Below, in pieces: positions 48,293-59,681 of a stretch of DNA of 64,000 nt (position 1 is the stretch's first letter; every line of letters starts with the position of its first letter). The notes under the pieces were generated by a model. It made no database searches. It worked only from the letters and a program-made list of their open reading frames with translations, and was not told where the DNA came from. Location of the stretch: the NCBI GenBank assembly GCA_963691655.1, contig OY829328.1:3562204-3626203 (forward strand), written 5' to 3'. This stretch comes from Toxonevra muliebris (taxonomy: Eukaryota > Arthropoda > Insecta > Diptera > Pallopteridae). The position numbers were made by a program, and so were the translations under genes.

Positions 48293-49727
48293 TGCGCCGC
48301 TGATTATCGGAAACCTTCTCTGCGACCACTTGTGGGTGTGTAGCTATTACCACCAGTGCAATTTGCTGCGTATTGAATCTAGTTTGTTGTATATGGCATT
48401 TACATGTACATACAATTACTGCACTTATTATCAAATAAAATATATGAATTTATGACTATGCACAGTTCGTAATTTTCAGTTTTGTCATTTTCAATCGTGG
48501 TGATGCGTTGCTGAAGTATAATTTTTTTTATGTAAATTGTGGGGCATGGAGTGGAATTTCGAAATTATTTAATGCTAACTAGGTATGAAACAAACTTTTA
48601 TGAGCATACCAAAAATATATGCTGTATTGGACACATTTTTAGTTTATCTGTCTTTTATTACATCAATTTCAAAATTTAATTAATTTAAATAATTTTTGCT
48701 TTGCATACTTTCAGGGCGAATTTCTTCATTGTCAATTCAGTACAATCAGCAGTGGAATATGAAGCAGCGATGCACAATTATATGACAATTTTCGGTTTTG
48801 GAAGGCATTCGAAAACATACCAGGAATTGCTTGCCTTAGCTCCTAATCTCATTAGGAATGAATATTTCATAGAATTCCCGTTCTTTCCTGGTAAGTAGAT
48901 AACACGTTTGAGGATCGAAAAGAGACTCAGCATATACTGGTCTATTTGGGCTAATTCCTCTATAGCAATAACAAAATTACTGCCAATAAAAATTAATTTG
49001 AATTTCTATTTTTATACATTTATACATATAAAAAAAAAAATACATAAATTCAAGTTTTTTCTTAATTTATTTGTTATCAGCCTATAAATTTCTTTTATAA
49101 ATGGTAATGCTATGATGTCACTTTGTGAATCAATTTACATACAACTACTGTAAATTACATTAATTGATTTAAATTACAAAATTCTCCACAGTTTGATTTC
49201 AAACCCTTCAATTCAAGCAATATTTCTTAAAAGCAAACTATTAAATTTATATTTAAATATAAAAAAGATGCTTGACTTGTACGCCAAGATTCGCGCAAAA
49301 ACGATGAAATTATATAGACAGTATAATAAAAATTCCGAAGAAAATTGAAGTACCGAGGCATCTAAGTGCTGCCTGCGATCCCAAAGTTTGTGGCGAAGTG
49401 TGGAATTCAAATCCGATTTAAGCATGATGTTCATCGGCTACTTAGGAGAAGATCTTCAATTGCTGTCGTAGAGATTTTTAGTGGCTCTATGATGAAGGGA
49501 AGCATCATCAACAACGTTGCTATAATTAACTCCACATAATGAGGCACTAAATGTCGACTTTTATGCAAGGGTGAAATCACTTAGCCATCCAAAATTCAAG
49601 GTAAAGCCCGCATATACTTTCCCTATGGTCTTTTAGTTAATAGCGATGTGCTCACGATTGAACAATGTTGGTCAAAGAGAACCAAAATTTTAAACTTGAA
49701 AAGTATTGCAATCGGAAAACTGCAATG
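48293..49727. other. Spacer upstream of Cpr49Ab-like gene
   Basis: AT-rich, no exon or element recognised. The open frame at 48701-48898 (plus) has no supporting context. Confidence 0.45.
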
Positions 49728-49881
49728 GGAGATTCGCATGCATTAGCAGCAAATTAGCAACCAGTTCAATATAGTCCAGAAATCAAATTTGGCAACATAT
49801 GTAAACCTCATTTTTGAACTTCACAATAAAAAAAACCAATGTGATTTTACAAGAATATTTTCAGTGTTTCGAGAAATATAT
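49728..49881. repeat. 154-bp direct repeat, copy A
   Basis: Nearly identical to 51347-51500 (a few substitutions, for instance CGCATG against CGAATG). Together the copies bracket a LINE fragment. No coding content is evident. Confidence 0.85.
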
Positions 49882-50059
49882 CTTACGCTGAAATTGTTGT
49901 ACAGAGTTTTCTGCATTCTGGCGTTTTTTATAGAAAAAATTATAAAATTTGAAGTGCTAAATTCTTTAATTTTTGTGCAAAGTTTAATATAAAAACAATA
50001 TTGAGGGTATGTTACTTAAAATGCTATAATTATCTCGATATTACAAGCTATTGAATATA

Positions 50060-50860
50060 AATATACACTATTGGTATTTTTGTTGATATTGAGGGAGCTT
50101 TTGACAACGCGACATTTGACGGTATGTGCAATGCAGCAGGTCAACATGGAGTGGATCCGATTCTTGTTAACTGGATACGCTCAATGCTGTCACATAGACT
50201 TATGATGGTTCAAGCTGATTGTGGTCAATCCGTGACTTGTGGAGAGAATAGAGGATGTCCCCAAGGGGGTTTACTCTCTCCACTGCTGTGGTGTCTGCTG
50301 GTTGACTCTCTGCTTGTTTCCCTAAATGAGTCGGGTGTCCACACACAGGCCTATGCCGATGACGTTGCCTGCTTAATCACGGGCCAATCGGTCGGGTATG
50401 CTCTGAATATGATTGACTCTTGGTGTTGCTCAAACGAGCTATCAGTTAACCCTCTTAAAACTGGTGTTATTATTCACCAGGAGAAGGAAAATTGATGGTC
50501 TCGTTTTACCAGTACTCAGAGAAATCACTATTCAGCTATCCCAAGAAGTGAAATATCTAGGTGTCATTCTAGATATCAAACTTTCATGGCGTTCTCATGT
50601 TGAGTTAAAGCTATCCAAGGCGCTGGCAGCTTTTTGTCAATGCAGGGCTATTTTTGGCAAAACATGGGATCTATCACCTTATAAAGTCTTATGGCTTTAT
50701 AAGGCTATGATCAGACCTATTATCACCTATGCATCCATAGTCTGGTGGAGTAGACTTAATGTTGACAGCGTTAGGAAAGCTCTTGCCAGACTTCAAAGGA
50801 CTGTGGCTATTTGTTGTACGGGAGCTTTTCCTACAACACCTGTTGCTGTACCAACAAAAA
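50060..50860 (+). pseudogene. LINE reverse transcriptase fragment
   Basis: A non-LTR retrotransposon reverse transcriptase fragment. It reads FVDIEGAFDN, NWIRSMLSHRLM, GCPQGGLLSPLLWCLLVDSL and QAYADDVACL (intact catalytic YADD), then after a frameshift near 50490 VKYLGVILDIKLSWRSHV and IRPIITYASIVWW. The start (missing endonuclease and fingers) and the RNase H part are absent. Motif style fits the R1/LOA/I group, which includes the RNase H-bearing copy at 53.9 kb, but the two need not be one family. Confidence 0.85.
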
Positions 50861-51346
50861 AAAAACAAGCTATTTATATATTTATATATATGTTATGACG
50901 AAACCATGCGGAAAGCAACATGGAATTCTATTCACAAGCAAGAACAAAGTAGGGTTCATTATAAACATGAGACCACATCTCTAGTGTCGTATGGCTATAT
51001 ATAAAAAGGGACTAAATGAACTAAGCAAATTATGTAACTACACTAGTGATCACTAAACGAACAATCCGTTTTTTGCTTTTCTTTTTTGGTTTCCTTTTTT
51101 ATCATGAATACAAACTTTATGTTTTGTTTGTTTGCCTTTCTTCTTGCTAATTCTTATTTTGTATATAGTTTGCGCTTATGAGCACAAATTAAACACAAAT
51201 GAGAAGTGTATTCGTTTTCTTTGAATGAGTAGAACTAAACGAAATGGAAAAGTTCCTTATTGTTTATTTGGTTCTCTGGCCTTTCTATACGTTTGAAATA
51301 TCACAGCATGAAGAAAGAAAGATAAATTACCATCAGTTTATCAGTA

Positions 51347-51500
51347 GGAGATTCGAATGCATTAGCAGAAAATTAGCAACCAGTTCAATATAGTCCAGAA
51401 ATCAAATTTGGCAACATATGTAAACCTCATTTTTGAACTTCACAATAAAAAAAACCAATGTGATTTTACAAGAATATTTTCAGTGTTTCGAAAAATATAT
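51347..51500. repeat. 154-bp direct repeat, copy B
   Basis: Second copy of 49728-49881, same orientation, offset 1619 bases. Confidence 0.85.
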
Positions 51501-52189
51501 GCGATCTTCAGAATGTCTAAATCAATCTCAATGCATGTAGTGCCGCAATCGATTACTCCAATATAAATAAGATTCTAATAAAATGTTTCATTATGATGGC
51601 ATTGATTTGTATTAGTATCATGTTCATAGATTAACATGTTTTCATGTTTCTATGTGACTTTTCCACTTTATTAATTAAACAATTGACGGAGAGTCTTGGT
51701 AAACCGGTTATCAAAATGATATAATCTCATATTGGCACCAGTTTTAATATTGGTTAAATACTTGTGGTAAACTTGTAGCAGTAGCAAAAAATATTTAAGT
51801 TGAATATCTCAATGATTTTCAGAGACTATACACACTCAGAAAAATTTAATTTATTTTTTTTTTTTTTGCGAAATTTAGATTTCTAATCTCCTCATAATCC
51901 ACTGGAGTAACTAGGTAATTTTTATGGTCATTCGCTGAGAGAAATAATTTCGGATTGTCCCTGTTTTTGTTGCTTATTTTGATAGCGAGAACATAAATCT
52001 CCCTTATTGAGTTCTAGAAAGAGAATCACTAAAATTTAAGTAGTTAATGGCAAACCAAGATATGCAGGAACAGGGCAAGAATCTTCGAAAGAAATATTTA
52101 ATTTATCAGAGAAAATTTATCTGCCAGGAGAGACAAAAGAAGCAAAGTGTGCACAAACCGAAGCCAGGGTGCATCAGTTAAATCGAAGA
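51501..52189. other. Spacer between LINE remnants
   Basis: AT-rich sequence with no recognised gene. The last 130 bases may be the decayed upstream part of the RTE-like LINE. Confidence 0.4.
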
Positions 52190-53185
52190 TAAACATGGCC
52201 ATTCCGAAAAAAACCAAATACATCGGACTGTAATAATTTCAGAGGGATTACATTGCTTGCAATACCCAGCAAAATTTTAACAAGAATGATCCCCATAACG
52301 AGGATAAGGAGAACCAATGCGATTTCAGAAGGAATCGCTCAAGCGTTGACAACACCGTGAGAATAATAGTTGAACAAATCAGCGAGTTTTAAGCTCCAGC
52401 GTAATATTGAATGTATTAAAAAGGCGTGGCGTACCTGTCAAAATCATCAACATCATTAAGACTAATTACGACAGATTCAGGTGTCAGCTGGTATACCGAA
52501 AATGTTTGGTTTCCATCTATCGTCAGAATTTGAAGTAAAAACAGACGTTGAGCAAGGATGCATACAAGGATGCTACTTATTTATTTGCTTGTGCTTGATG
52601 AAATTTTATCAACACCATTCACGGTTAGACAAGGCATTCAATGGAGTCTCTTTGAACATATGGAAGACCTTGAATATGCAGACGACGCATGTTTCCTAAG
52701 CAACCGAGCGAAAGATTCACAAGAAAATATCTCTCTCTTGCGGCAGAGGCCTGGAAGGCAGGAATCGTAATAAATCATTCCAAAACAAAAATCTTATGCA
52801 ACGACTGCTATTAGTCTGGATGGAAAAGAAAGGGAGTGGACAAGTAGAAGTAGCGCCGATAAGGATGTAACCGTACGCTTCTATAAAACTTAGTCTGCGT
52901 TTGGTCAGCTTGAATACACTTGGAAAAGTAGTCAGATTTGATAAAGGACGAAACTCAAGGTCTTTAATCCAAACGTTAAATCGGTGCTGTGTCATGGCTA
53001 AGAGGCATCGAAACATTCCAAATAAAACCCGTAAATGGAAGTAGATTGACCACATGTTGCGACCAACATTGCAAAAGAGGGTTTGCGGTGCAGTCCACAG
53101 GAGGAGGGTAGACCCGGCACACCACGGAAAACATGGCGGAAAACTGAGAGAGAATGAGCGCAGAAGAATCATATCAACCCATTCC
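52190..53185 (+). pseudogene. Degenerate RTE-like LINE remnant
   Basis: Fragments in several frames appear in the order of an RTE-type reverse transcriptase: NNFRGITLLAIPSKIL, FRRNRSSVDNTVRIIVEQI, VKTDVEQGC, LFEHMEDLEYADDACFLS (catalytic YADD kept), and near the end a decayed WKxIDHMLR and RRVDPAHH-like stretch where RTE proteins have W-x-x-I-G-H-x-L-R and a GRP block. Several frameshifts and stops; no intact frame over 75 codons. Confidence 0.7.
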
Positions 53186-53847
53186 ACACAAATTATATTT
53201 ATAAGGTTTGCAACCTTAAGTAATTGTCAATTTTATTCTGTATTTAGAGTTTCATCAAATTTTGCTCAGTGTTCAGTTTAAAATGACGTTTTGTTTTACG
53301 AAATAATCAGAACTGTGAAATTGTATAAATTAGCATTGATAGTTCATTATTAATTAATTGATCACATAAATATCAATCAATGAAGGAATAATGTGCGTAA
53401 AATGCTAAACTGCTATTAGAAACTGATCGAAATTAAAACAGGATCCGTCATATGCTAAAATTCAAAAATAATATTTCAAATGCACCAAACCATGTCAAAT
53501 TTAATCCCATTTGCCAACATGTTGCCAATTTCATACAACAAATTCTCACTTTCTCTCTCTTTAACATGGAATATGACATAGTGAAAAGCAGGCATATGAG
53601 TAATATCTAGTGGTATGCAGTAAAAGTGCAAACTATTATATCCATATTTCCCTACTAGAATGACGGCAGCTATATTAGGCACCTCAAGTAAGCATGATCC
53701 AAGTTCAATCTTTACAAAACTATTTATTAATATTTTTTTAATATTTGTAATAACTTAGAAAAACCGGACCAAATTTCTGTTTTTAAGTAGTTTCTACAAC
53801 ATTGAAAAAAAAGAAGAAAATTCATGATACAACGATAATTTCTGCTA
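53186..53847. other. Spacer between LINE remnants
   Basis: AT-rich, no gene or further element recognised. Confidence 0.4.
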
Positions 53848-54502
53848 TGCAGTGTTAGGTTAGGTTGGAGTGGCAGCCTTCTGCTTGAAAGCACACTTAA
53901 GCACATAATTAGGCTCATTGTGATACCACAGTACGGCGTGACTCCCCCATTTACGGAGAACCATGAGGATTCCATAATGAATCTGGCTATGTCCTTAATA
54001 TTTATGGATGATAGCTCGGACAGACTAGTGAAGAAAGGTGAACCCAGGAGTTTTAGTCTCCTCCTGGCCAGGGATGGGCATTCGCACATGAAATGAAGGA
54101 CTGTTTCTTCCTCTTCCTCAGAGCCGCAGCCCCGACAGAAGTCATTGAATGGCAGTCCAAGTCTTGCAGCATGTCTCCCCATTATGCAGTGTCCCGTGAG
54201 CACCGAAGTCGTTATGCTGATGGAGCTTCTGCTTAGGTTGAGTAGCTGTCTAGTACGTTTATTGTCCATAGTGGTCCATGTTAGCCTGGTAATACCACAG
54301 GTATGCTCCGCTACCCAGGATCTTTTTGCTTCCTCAAGGTAGTTTTGCTTAATGGCTAATTTAATAGACGTAAGAGGTGCAGGTAGGTGATATATCTGTA
54401 AGTTGCGAGCCCTGTTTTGCTAACTCGTCGGCATTGCAGTTACCTGAAATATTCATATGTCCAGGCACCCAATATAGGTGGACCTGAGAGTGCAGTGTTA
54501 GG
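53848..54502 (-). mobile_element. 5'-truncated LINE (RNase H end) with 12-bp target-site duplication
   Basis: A 631-base insertion lies between perfect copies of TGCAGTGTTAGG (53848-53859, 54491-54502). On the minus strand it starts inside an RNase H domain (HLYWVPGHMNISGNCNADEL), continues after a frameshift (IKLAIKQNYLEEAKRSW) and ends with a Cys/His cluster CRGCGSEEEEETVLHFMCEC, typical of the C-terminus of RNase H-bearing LINEs (R1/LOA/I group). A short 3' untranslated tail holds AACCTAACC-like sequence. The fresh duplication suggests it is younger than the other LINE pieces. Confidence 0.85.
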
Positions 54503-56041
54503 GAAAAGAGAAAACTTAAAAATATATGGGAATATTCATTCACAATGAGTTCCAAGTGTTTGGACAAAAATATTTGCGATTATCAATTGGTTACAAATCA
54601 AAGACGATAAAATGAGCAACAGATTTTTAGAATTCATCAATTGTCGACAGAGCTGCCAACTCTTTTGTTCCCATTCCCCCATTTTCCAATTTTCAATGTC
54701 AAATTCCCCCAATTTTATTTATTTTTTTTAAGAACAACACTTTTTTTTCGTAGCTAACCACTATTTATTTGAATAAAATAAAAATTTAATAAACAATTCA
54801 AATAAAACTTATTTATATAAAATAAATATACACATGTAAATACATATATGCATAAGAAATGAGTAGTTAGCTAACAATCTAATTATCCACTTTTATGGTG
54901 GTACATATTTTGTGTAAATTTTTTCAAGTGTTCTATTTGTAAAGTGCTTTTTTCTATAAATAATTATTTAACATATAAAATTTACACCATAATAGTAGTT
55001 GACAGCCGTTTTCTAAATGCACTTTTGTTTATATTAATTTGGGAAAAAATCGTTTCACACTAGATGTGGGAAGAGGTACAGAAAACATGTGCCACACAAG
55101 TTTTGTTAACAAAGTGTAAAGTGATTTATCTGCTATGTTTTTAATTTTTGAAACTTCCGACCAATATATTTATCTCTATAACTTTTAGTGACCTATATTT
55201 GTAATCGATAATAATAATTTCCAATTCGGATACAACATACGGAAAAAGGCGCACCAAAGGAACAATGTAAGTAAGTAAAAATGTAAGTACCAAAATGCTT
55301 CGACATGTAAACTTAATTTTGGGTCGTAGAATCCAGTAAACTCCGTTTTGAAAGATTAGGTAAAAATCAAGAGACATCTCATTTTTAAGTTTGCATTGTC
55401 TTTCAAGCGGTTTTTTGATTATATTTTAAGGAAAAAACAACGAAATCACTTTTGAAATGACATTATTTATCGTTTATTTGGCGAAACTCAACTCTGACAA
55501 TGATGGTCGTGCATTTTCAAGTGGATTTAATTCATTTATTTATAACTTGTGGCACTATTTAATCTAATTTTTATCAATTTTATGCATTTTCTGTAATTCT
55601 TCTGAATTAAATCTAACCCAAAACATTGTTTTAAAATTCCCCCAAAATATGGGAGTCATTCCCCCTTTACCCCAGAGCTTCGCTATTCTCGGGAATTTCC
55701 CCATCAGCTGGGTGTAATTTTTTTTTATTTTATTATTTATTTTTTTATCCTAAACGCCGACTGTCATTTCAATAGTTTTAACATTTTTTTTTTTGCATTA
55801 TTTGCGATTTTATTATAGGTATATAATTAGATTTTCAACTTTGTTTTCTTATTGCTCAAGAAAGTAGAAAATAATATTAAAGAAATTACTAAAATAAAAT
55901 AAAATAAAAATTGTAGCAGCTCATTCACACTTTTCATTGATGTCGTATCATAATTCTATCTCTCTCGCGTTGTTTTGTGCTCTTTCTCTCTTTTTATATT
56001 GTATTGTATATTGTACGTAGTTTTTTGTCCTGGTTTTGAAT
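54503..56041. other. Spacer downstream of Cpr49Aa-like gene
   Basis: It holds the minus-strand gene's 3' untranslated region (AATAAA at 55814-55809). Around 54650-54720 and 55625-55710 are C-rich blocks with repeated TTCCCCC that may be the ends of an unidentified element about 1.05 kb long; inverted ends or target duplication were not established. Confidence 0.4.
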
Positions 56042-59000
56042 TTAGCCTCTTCGATTTTGGAAGGAACCCGGTTCTTGTGGTGGTGGCGGGGCTGTAGCCA
56101 AATAGGCTAACGCCTTTTGTATTGCTGGTGGGATGGGTGGAGGTGTGGGCAGATGATCACCTTGGGGCTGGAAGCCATTTTCGTCTGCTAAATAAGTGAT
56201 GCGTATGGGTATTCCCTCGGGGGAGGTGTATGAAAAGAAACCCTGCGCAACCTGTGAGAATGAGAAAAAGTAAGGCGCTGGATATCAATTAAGCTTGTGA
56301 GCTTTGCAAATTTACGACAAATAAATATTTATAAAAATTTGCTCGTGACTCAATGAAATAAAAAATTCTACACACTATGCAACGAAATGCCAACGTAAAC
56401 GGTTGCTTTTATTGTTGCAGCAGTCATTTGTTGTAAATCTGCATTGTTGGTGGTGGCGTTTACTTTATCAATATAATGCACAAATTGATCGCTAGAGGGC
56501 AATTCGAGTTCATCGTGTCGTTGTAGTCATCGTTACTGTTGCTTTCATCTTCATCGCCATGGTTAACTTTGTGAAATGTCATCGCGCTTAAGTTTTTGAA
56601 TTTTTCTGGTAACGGTTTTTAATGTCACATTGCATCCGCCTATATTGCTGCAACATTTGTAACTTAGAAAAAAAATGCAATTTGCACATAAAGCTTCCAA
56701 CGCATTTAATAGTTGCACACATTTTGTAGCTCAATTAATGGGGCCGGCAGGCGAACGCGAACGTTTTGACTTGTATTTTCATATCTGATTGGAGTTTTAG
56801 CCACCGACAAATAAACTGATTTTTATGTCAGCTTAAATGCCAAAATTGAGGTTGTTTGATCACAAATAATAATACTTCAAGTTCTTACCTGTCCCTCATC
56901 AGCGGAGCCGGCATTTTTTAGGTAACCTTCTTCTTCAGCTGTAATGCCATTTCCTGTTTCATAAGAATATTTATAAGATCCATCAAAATTTACTTCTTGC
57001 TCTTGTCTAATGATAGGAATTGGCTCTGTCGCAGGTCCTTGTGGCCGTGCATAGGCTAAGCCCAGCAATAGGGCTATTAATGTTATAATCTGTTTGATAT
57101 TAGAAGATTGATACTATAATTATATATTAGGCGGTAAAGTGACGAAGACCTTCAAGATTACTGTATTCAAGGACGGATCCAAGATGGACTATAGAAATTT
57201 AAACCTACCAAGTTGGTTTTATATAACAAATATGAGTTATTACCCGCTCTGCAATCATCAGTGATAGTTAAATTGAACTCTATTGTTCTAGGTAAAAAAT
57301 TATATTTTTTCGTATTATTTTTCACATGCTTCTAATAGATGACATTTTCAAAGCATCTGCATTGTTTCAGAGAAGATGTGGTCAGCGTATAGTACAGCCA
57401 GGACCAGATGTCTGCTTACCGTACGTTTTAGTAATTTCTGAATCCGAAAATGGATTCAGAAAAATTTAAAGTTTTTGCTTAATTGTCAACATCTCGACTT
57501 TCCTAGAAATTGAATATCGGTATTTTTACTCAAATACTTTTAAGTTCTCTATTTTTTAATCGATTTTATAAGATAGTCGCTCATTTTATTTGAAATAGAT
57601 TGGGCTTCAACGTCCAGTAAAGAAATCTTGTTGTTATTTACAGTAAAGTTAAAAAAAAAACCTATATAATTCATAAATAGTGACTAAACCAACTTTTCTG
57701 ATTGAAAAGTATTATAAAGAAAGATAGGAAACTCAATTATCTTTCATTCAAAATAGACCCTTTTTTCAGAATTAAAAGTATGGAAATTTGGCAATGTCTC
57801 GAAAACTGTTTCAATTTAAATTTTTTTTTTTTCGTATTCATCGCGTGATTATACATAAGTAATGACCGCCAAATGCCATAGATCAGAATAGTTGTAAACT
57901 AGTGTAATTTTAAGTTGCCAGGTTTTAAGAGTGCGTACTTCCTTTAAATGGTCACAACAACAAAAATCTTAGTTACGTAAATATTTATAAAAATAAAGTT
58001 ACTTACAACCTTTTCTCATTGGTTTTTTTCAATTTTTAAATTTAATTCGATTGGTAGTACTTAGGAATAAAGTCTTGACTATAGAAACTGAACGTAGCAT
58101 ATACAACTGTCACATAGAAATCAGTTTAACTCACTGATGAGAAAAAATTACTTGACAATGATTATAATTAGATTCTAATTGGTAATTTCAGATTACGTCA
58201 TATTTATTTTATGCCGATTTGCCAATCTTGATATAACTTTTTCGATTCGAAGTCGCACAATTTTTGTTAACAAACTCTTTAAAATTCAGCTAAAAATGTT
58301 AAAAATTTAAAAGTGAATAAATTTATTTAGCCCTAGCTTTTTATGATCGTATATTTTCTCTAAATGCCTTTCCAAGTTCATTTTCGAACACTATTTATAT
58401 AGACACTAGCTTATAGAAAAACCTTAATGGATCCCATTGTGGATCCAAATTATTATTTTTCTACTTTTTTTCTTGATTAGACCAAATGATAAATCCGTGT
58501 CAGCTCTTCTAGGGTCAGGACTTAATAGGTTAATGCATTCAGTGTTTATTTAAATTTTTTTACAGAGACGAAAAATTAGCAGTTACATATTAAATGATTA
58601 GTTAATGGTTTATTTACTATTTTAGACTAAGATTTCCACTTTTGATATATTCTGTAGAGGACTAAAAACTCAAACCCATGATTTTTGCTTTATTGCACAA
58701 TACGAAAACAACTGATTTCTTTGGCTGCTATTCTATGTTTGTTAAAATCGGCATTAAGTTTTGTTATGCACTGTCATGCTGCATTCCATTTCTATAATAA
58801 GGCCTTAAGTCTAATACAAATTCCGAAAGCTCTAATCAATATCTTTTAAACAAATCAGGCTAATTCCAGACGACCTCGATAGTCTATCATCCAGAAGGTT
58901 GCGGGTTCGATTCCCGTCTTGGTCTAGTGGTTAATTCTCATAAACTTCTTATATTCACTATCGATCTGAAGTGGATAAGAATTATAAGAATGTGTGCAAG

Positions 59001-59681
59001 TACACACCTTGGTTGGCAATGGCAAAACCACCGAGCTGATAAAAAATTGTCACAGCCGTTTGGAATAGCCGTTAAACTGTAGGTCCTTCCATCCCCACTG
59101 TGGTCTAGTAGCAGAGTGCCAGACTCTTGTCTCTGGAGACCCGAGCTCGAATCTCGGCTTGGGTAGGTTTCTTATCTATTTTTCTTTTTCTCTTCCTTTC
59201 TTTCTTTCTTGGGGCTTTGGTACAATAGATCTTATAGGTCGCAGTGCCTGACTTTCGAGTCGTCCTTCCATCAAATAATAATAATAGGCCAACTCCGTAG
59301 GAATTTTAAAAAAGGATTTACACAAAGTTAAAAATGCTGGAAGAAAACTGAGTGAAAAATTTAATTAGAACCTCAGAAAAAAGTTAAGGTTGATTAGGGC
59401 TTCCATTAATTTATTTTAATTGTTCACATTCATGCTCATTTTATGTTTAATTGTTGTTTTATTAGTAAAAGAGTTCAATTAGAAATCTTTTTGACACTTC
59501 TTTAAAAAATTGTTTGTGTGATTGCTTAATAGTTTTGAAGTTTCAGAGAGATATTTATTTTCATTCGTGACTTTTTACCGCTATCATTAGAAACTGAAAA
59601 TAATCCTTGCAAAAATGCATGCTTTCCTTATTGAATGCAAAACATTGAATATTTTAAAATTGCACTTACTGCTAATTTCAT
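56042..59681 (-). CDS. Cpr49Aa: RR-1 cuticle protein, Cpr49Aa-like (3 exons)
   Basis: Predicted 140-residue secreted RR-1 cuticle protein that would bind chitin. Minus-strand exons: 59681-59670 (MKLA, donor GTAAGT), 57089-56889 and 56251-56042, all in phase 0. The signal peptide [18 protein letters not shown] is followed by RPQG. The mature part reads [30 protein letters not shown], then [21 protein letters not shown], and the tail [20 protein letters not shown], a canonical RR-1 signature. The protein ends proline-rich (APPPPQEPG). Its RR region is interrupted after DEGQ, a different place from the Ab, Ac and Ae introns. Intron 1 (2.6 kb) holds SINE copies. The letter a rests on position at the outer end of the series; an orthology test might change it. 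Confidence 0.9.
57140..57190 (+). pseudogene. Tiny LINE RNase H fragment
   Basis: A 50-base piece translating as [14 protein letters not shown] resembles the F-T-D-G-S-K start of LINE-encoded RNase H. It lies in intron 1 of the Cpr49Aa-like gene. Too short for certainty. Confidence 0.3.
58862..59290 (+). mobile_element. Composite tRNA-derived SINE pair
   Basis: Two joined units. The first has a perfect B box GGTTCGATTCC (near 58902) and a body with GGCAATGGCAAAACCACCG and AAACTGTAGGTCCTTCCAT shared with the copies at 4.0 and 62.3 kb. The second starts TGGTCTAGTAGCAGAGTG (A-box-like), has a B-box-like GCTCGAATCTC, and ends with CAATAGATCTTATAGGTCGC and AATAATAATA. The second also matches the tail at 19.4 kb. 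Confidence 0.75.

Noticed and set aside
54640..55710. C-rich TTCCCCC blocks as ends of a defined transposon
   Set aside because: The blocks are similar but not clearly inverted, and no target duplication could be matched, so no boundaries are claimed.
59102..59167. Possible tRNA gene (TGGTCTAGTAGCAGAGTG with GCTCGAATCTC)
   Set aside because: The A and B boxes are present but the arms do not fold into a clean cloverleaf, and the sequence continues into a repeat tail shared with 19.4 kb, so it is a SINE head.
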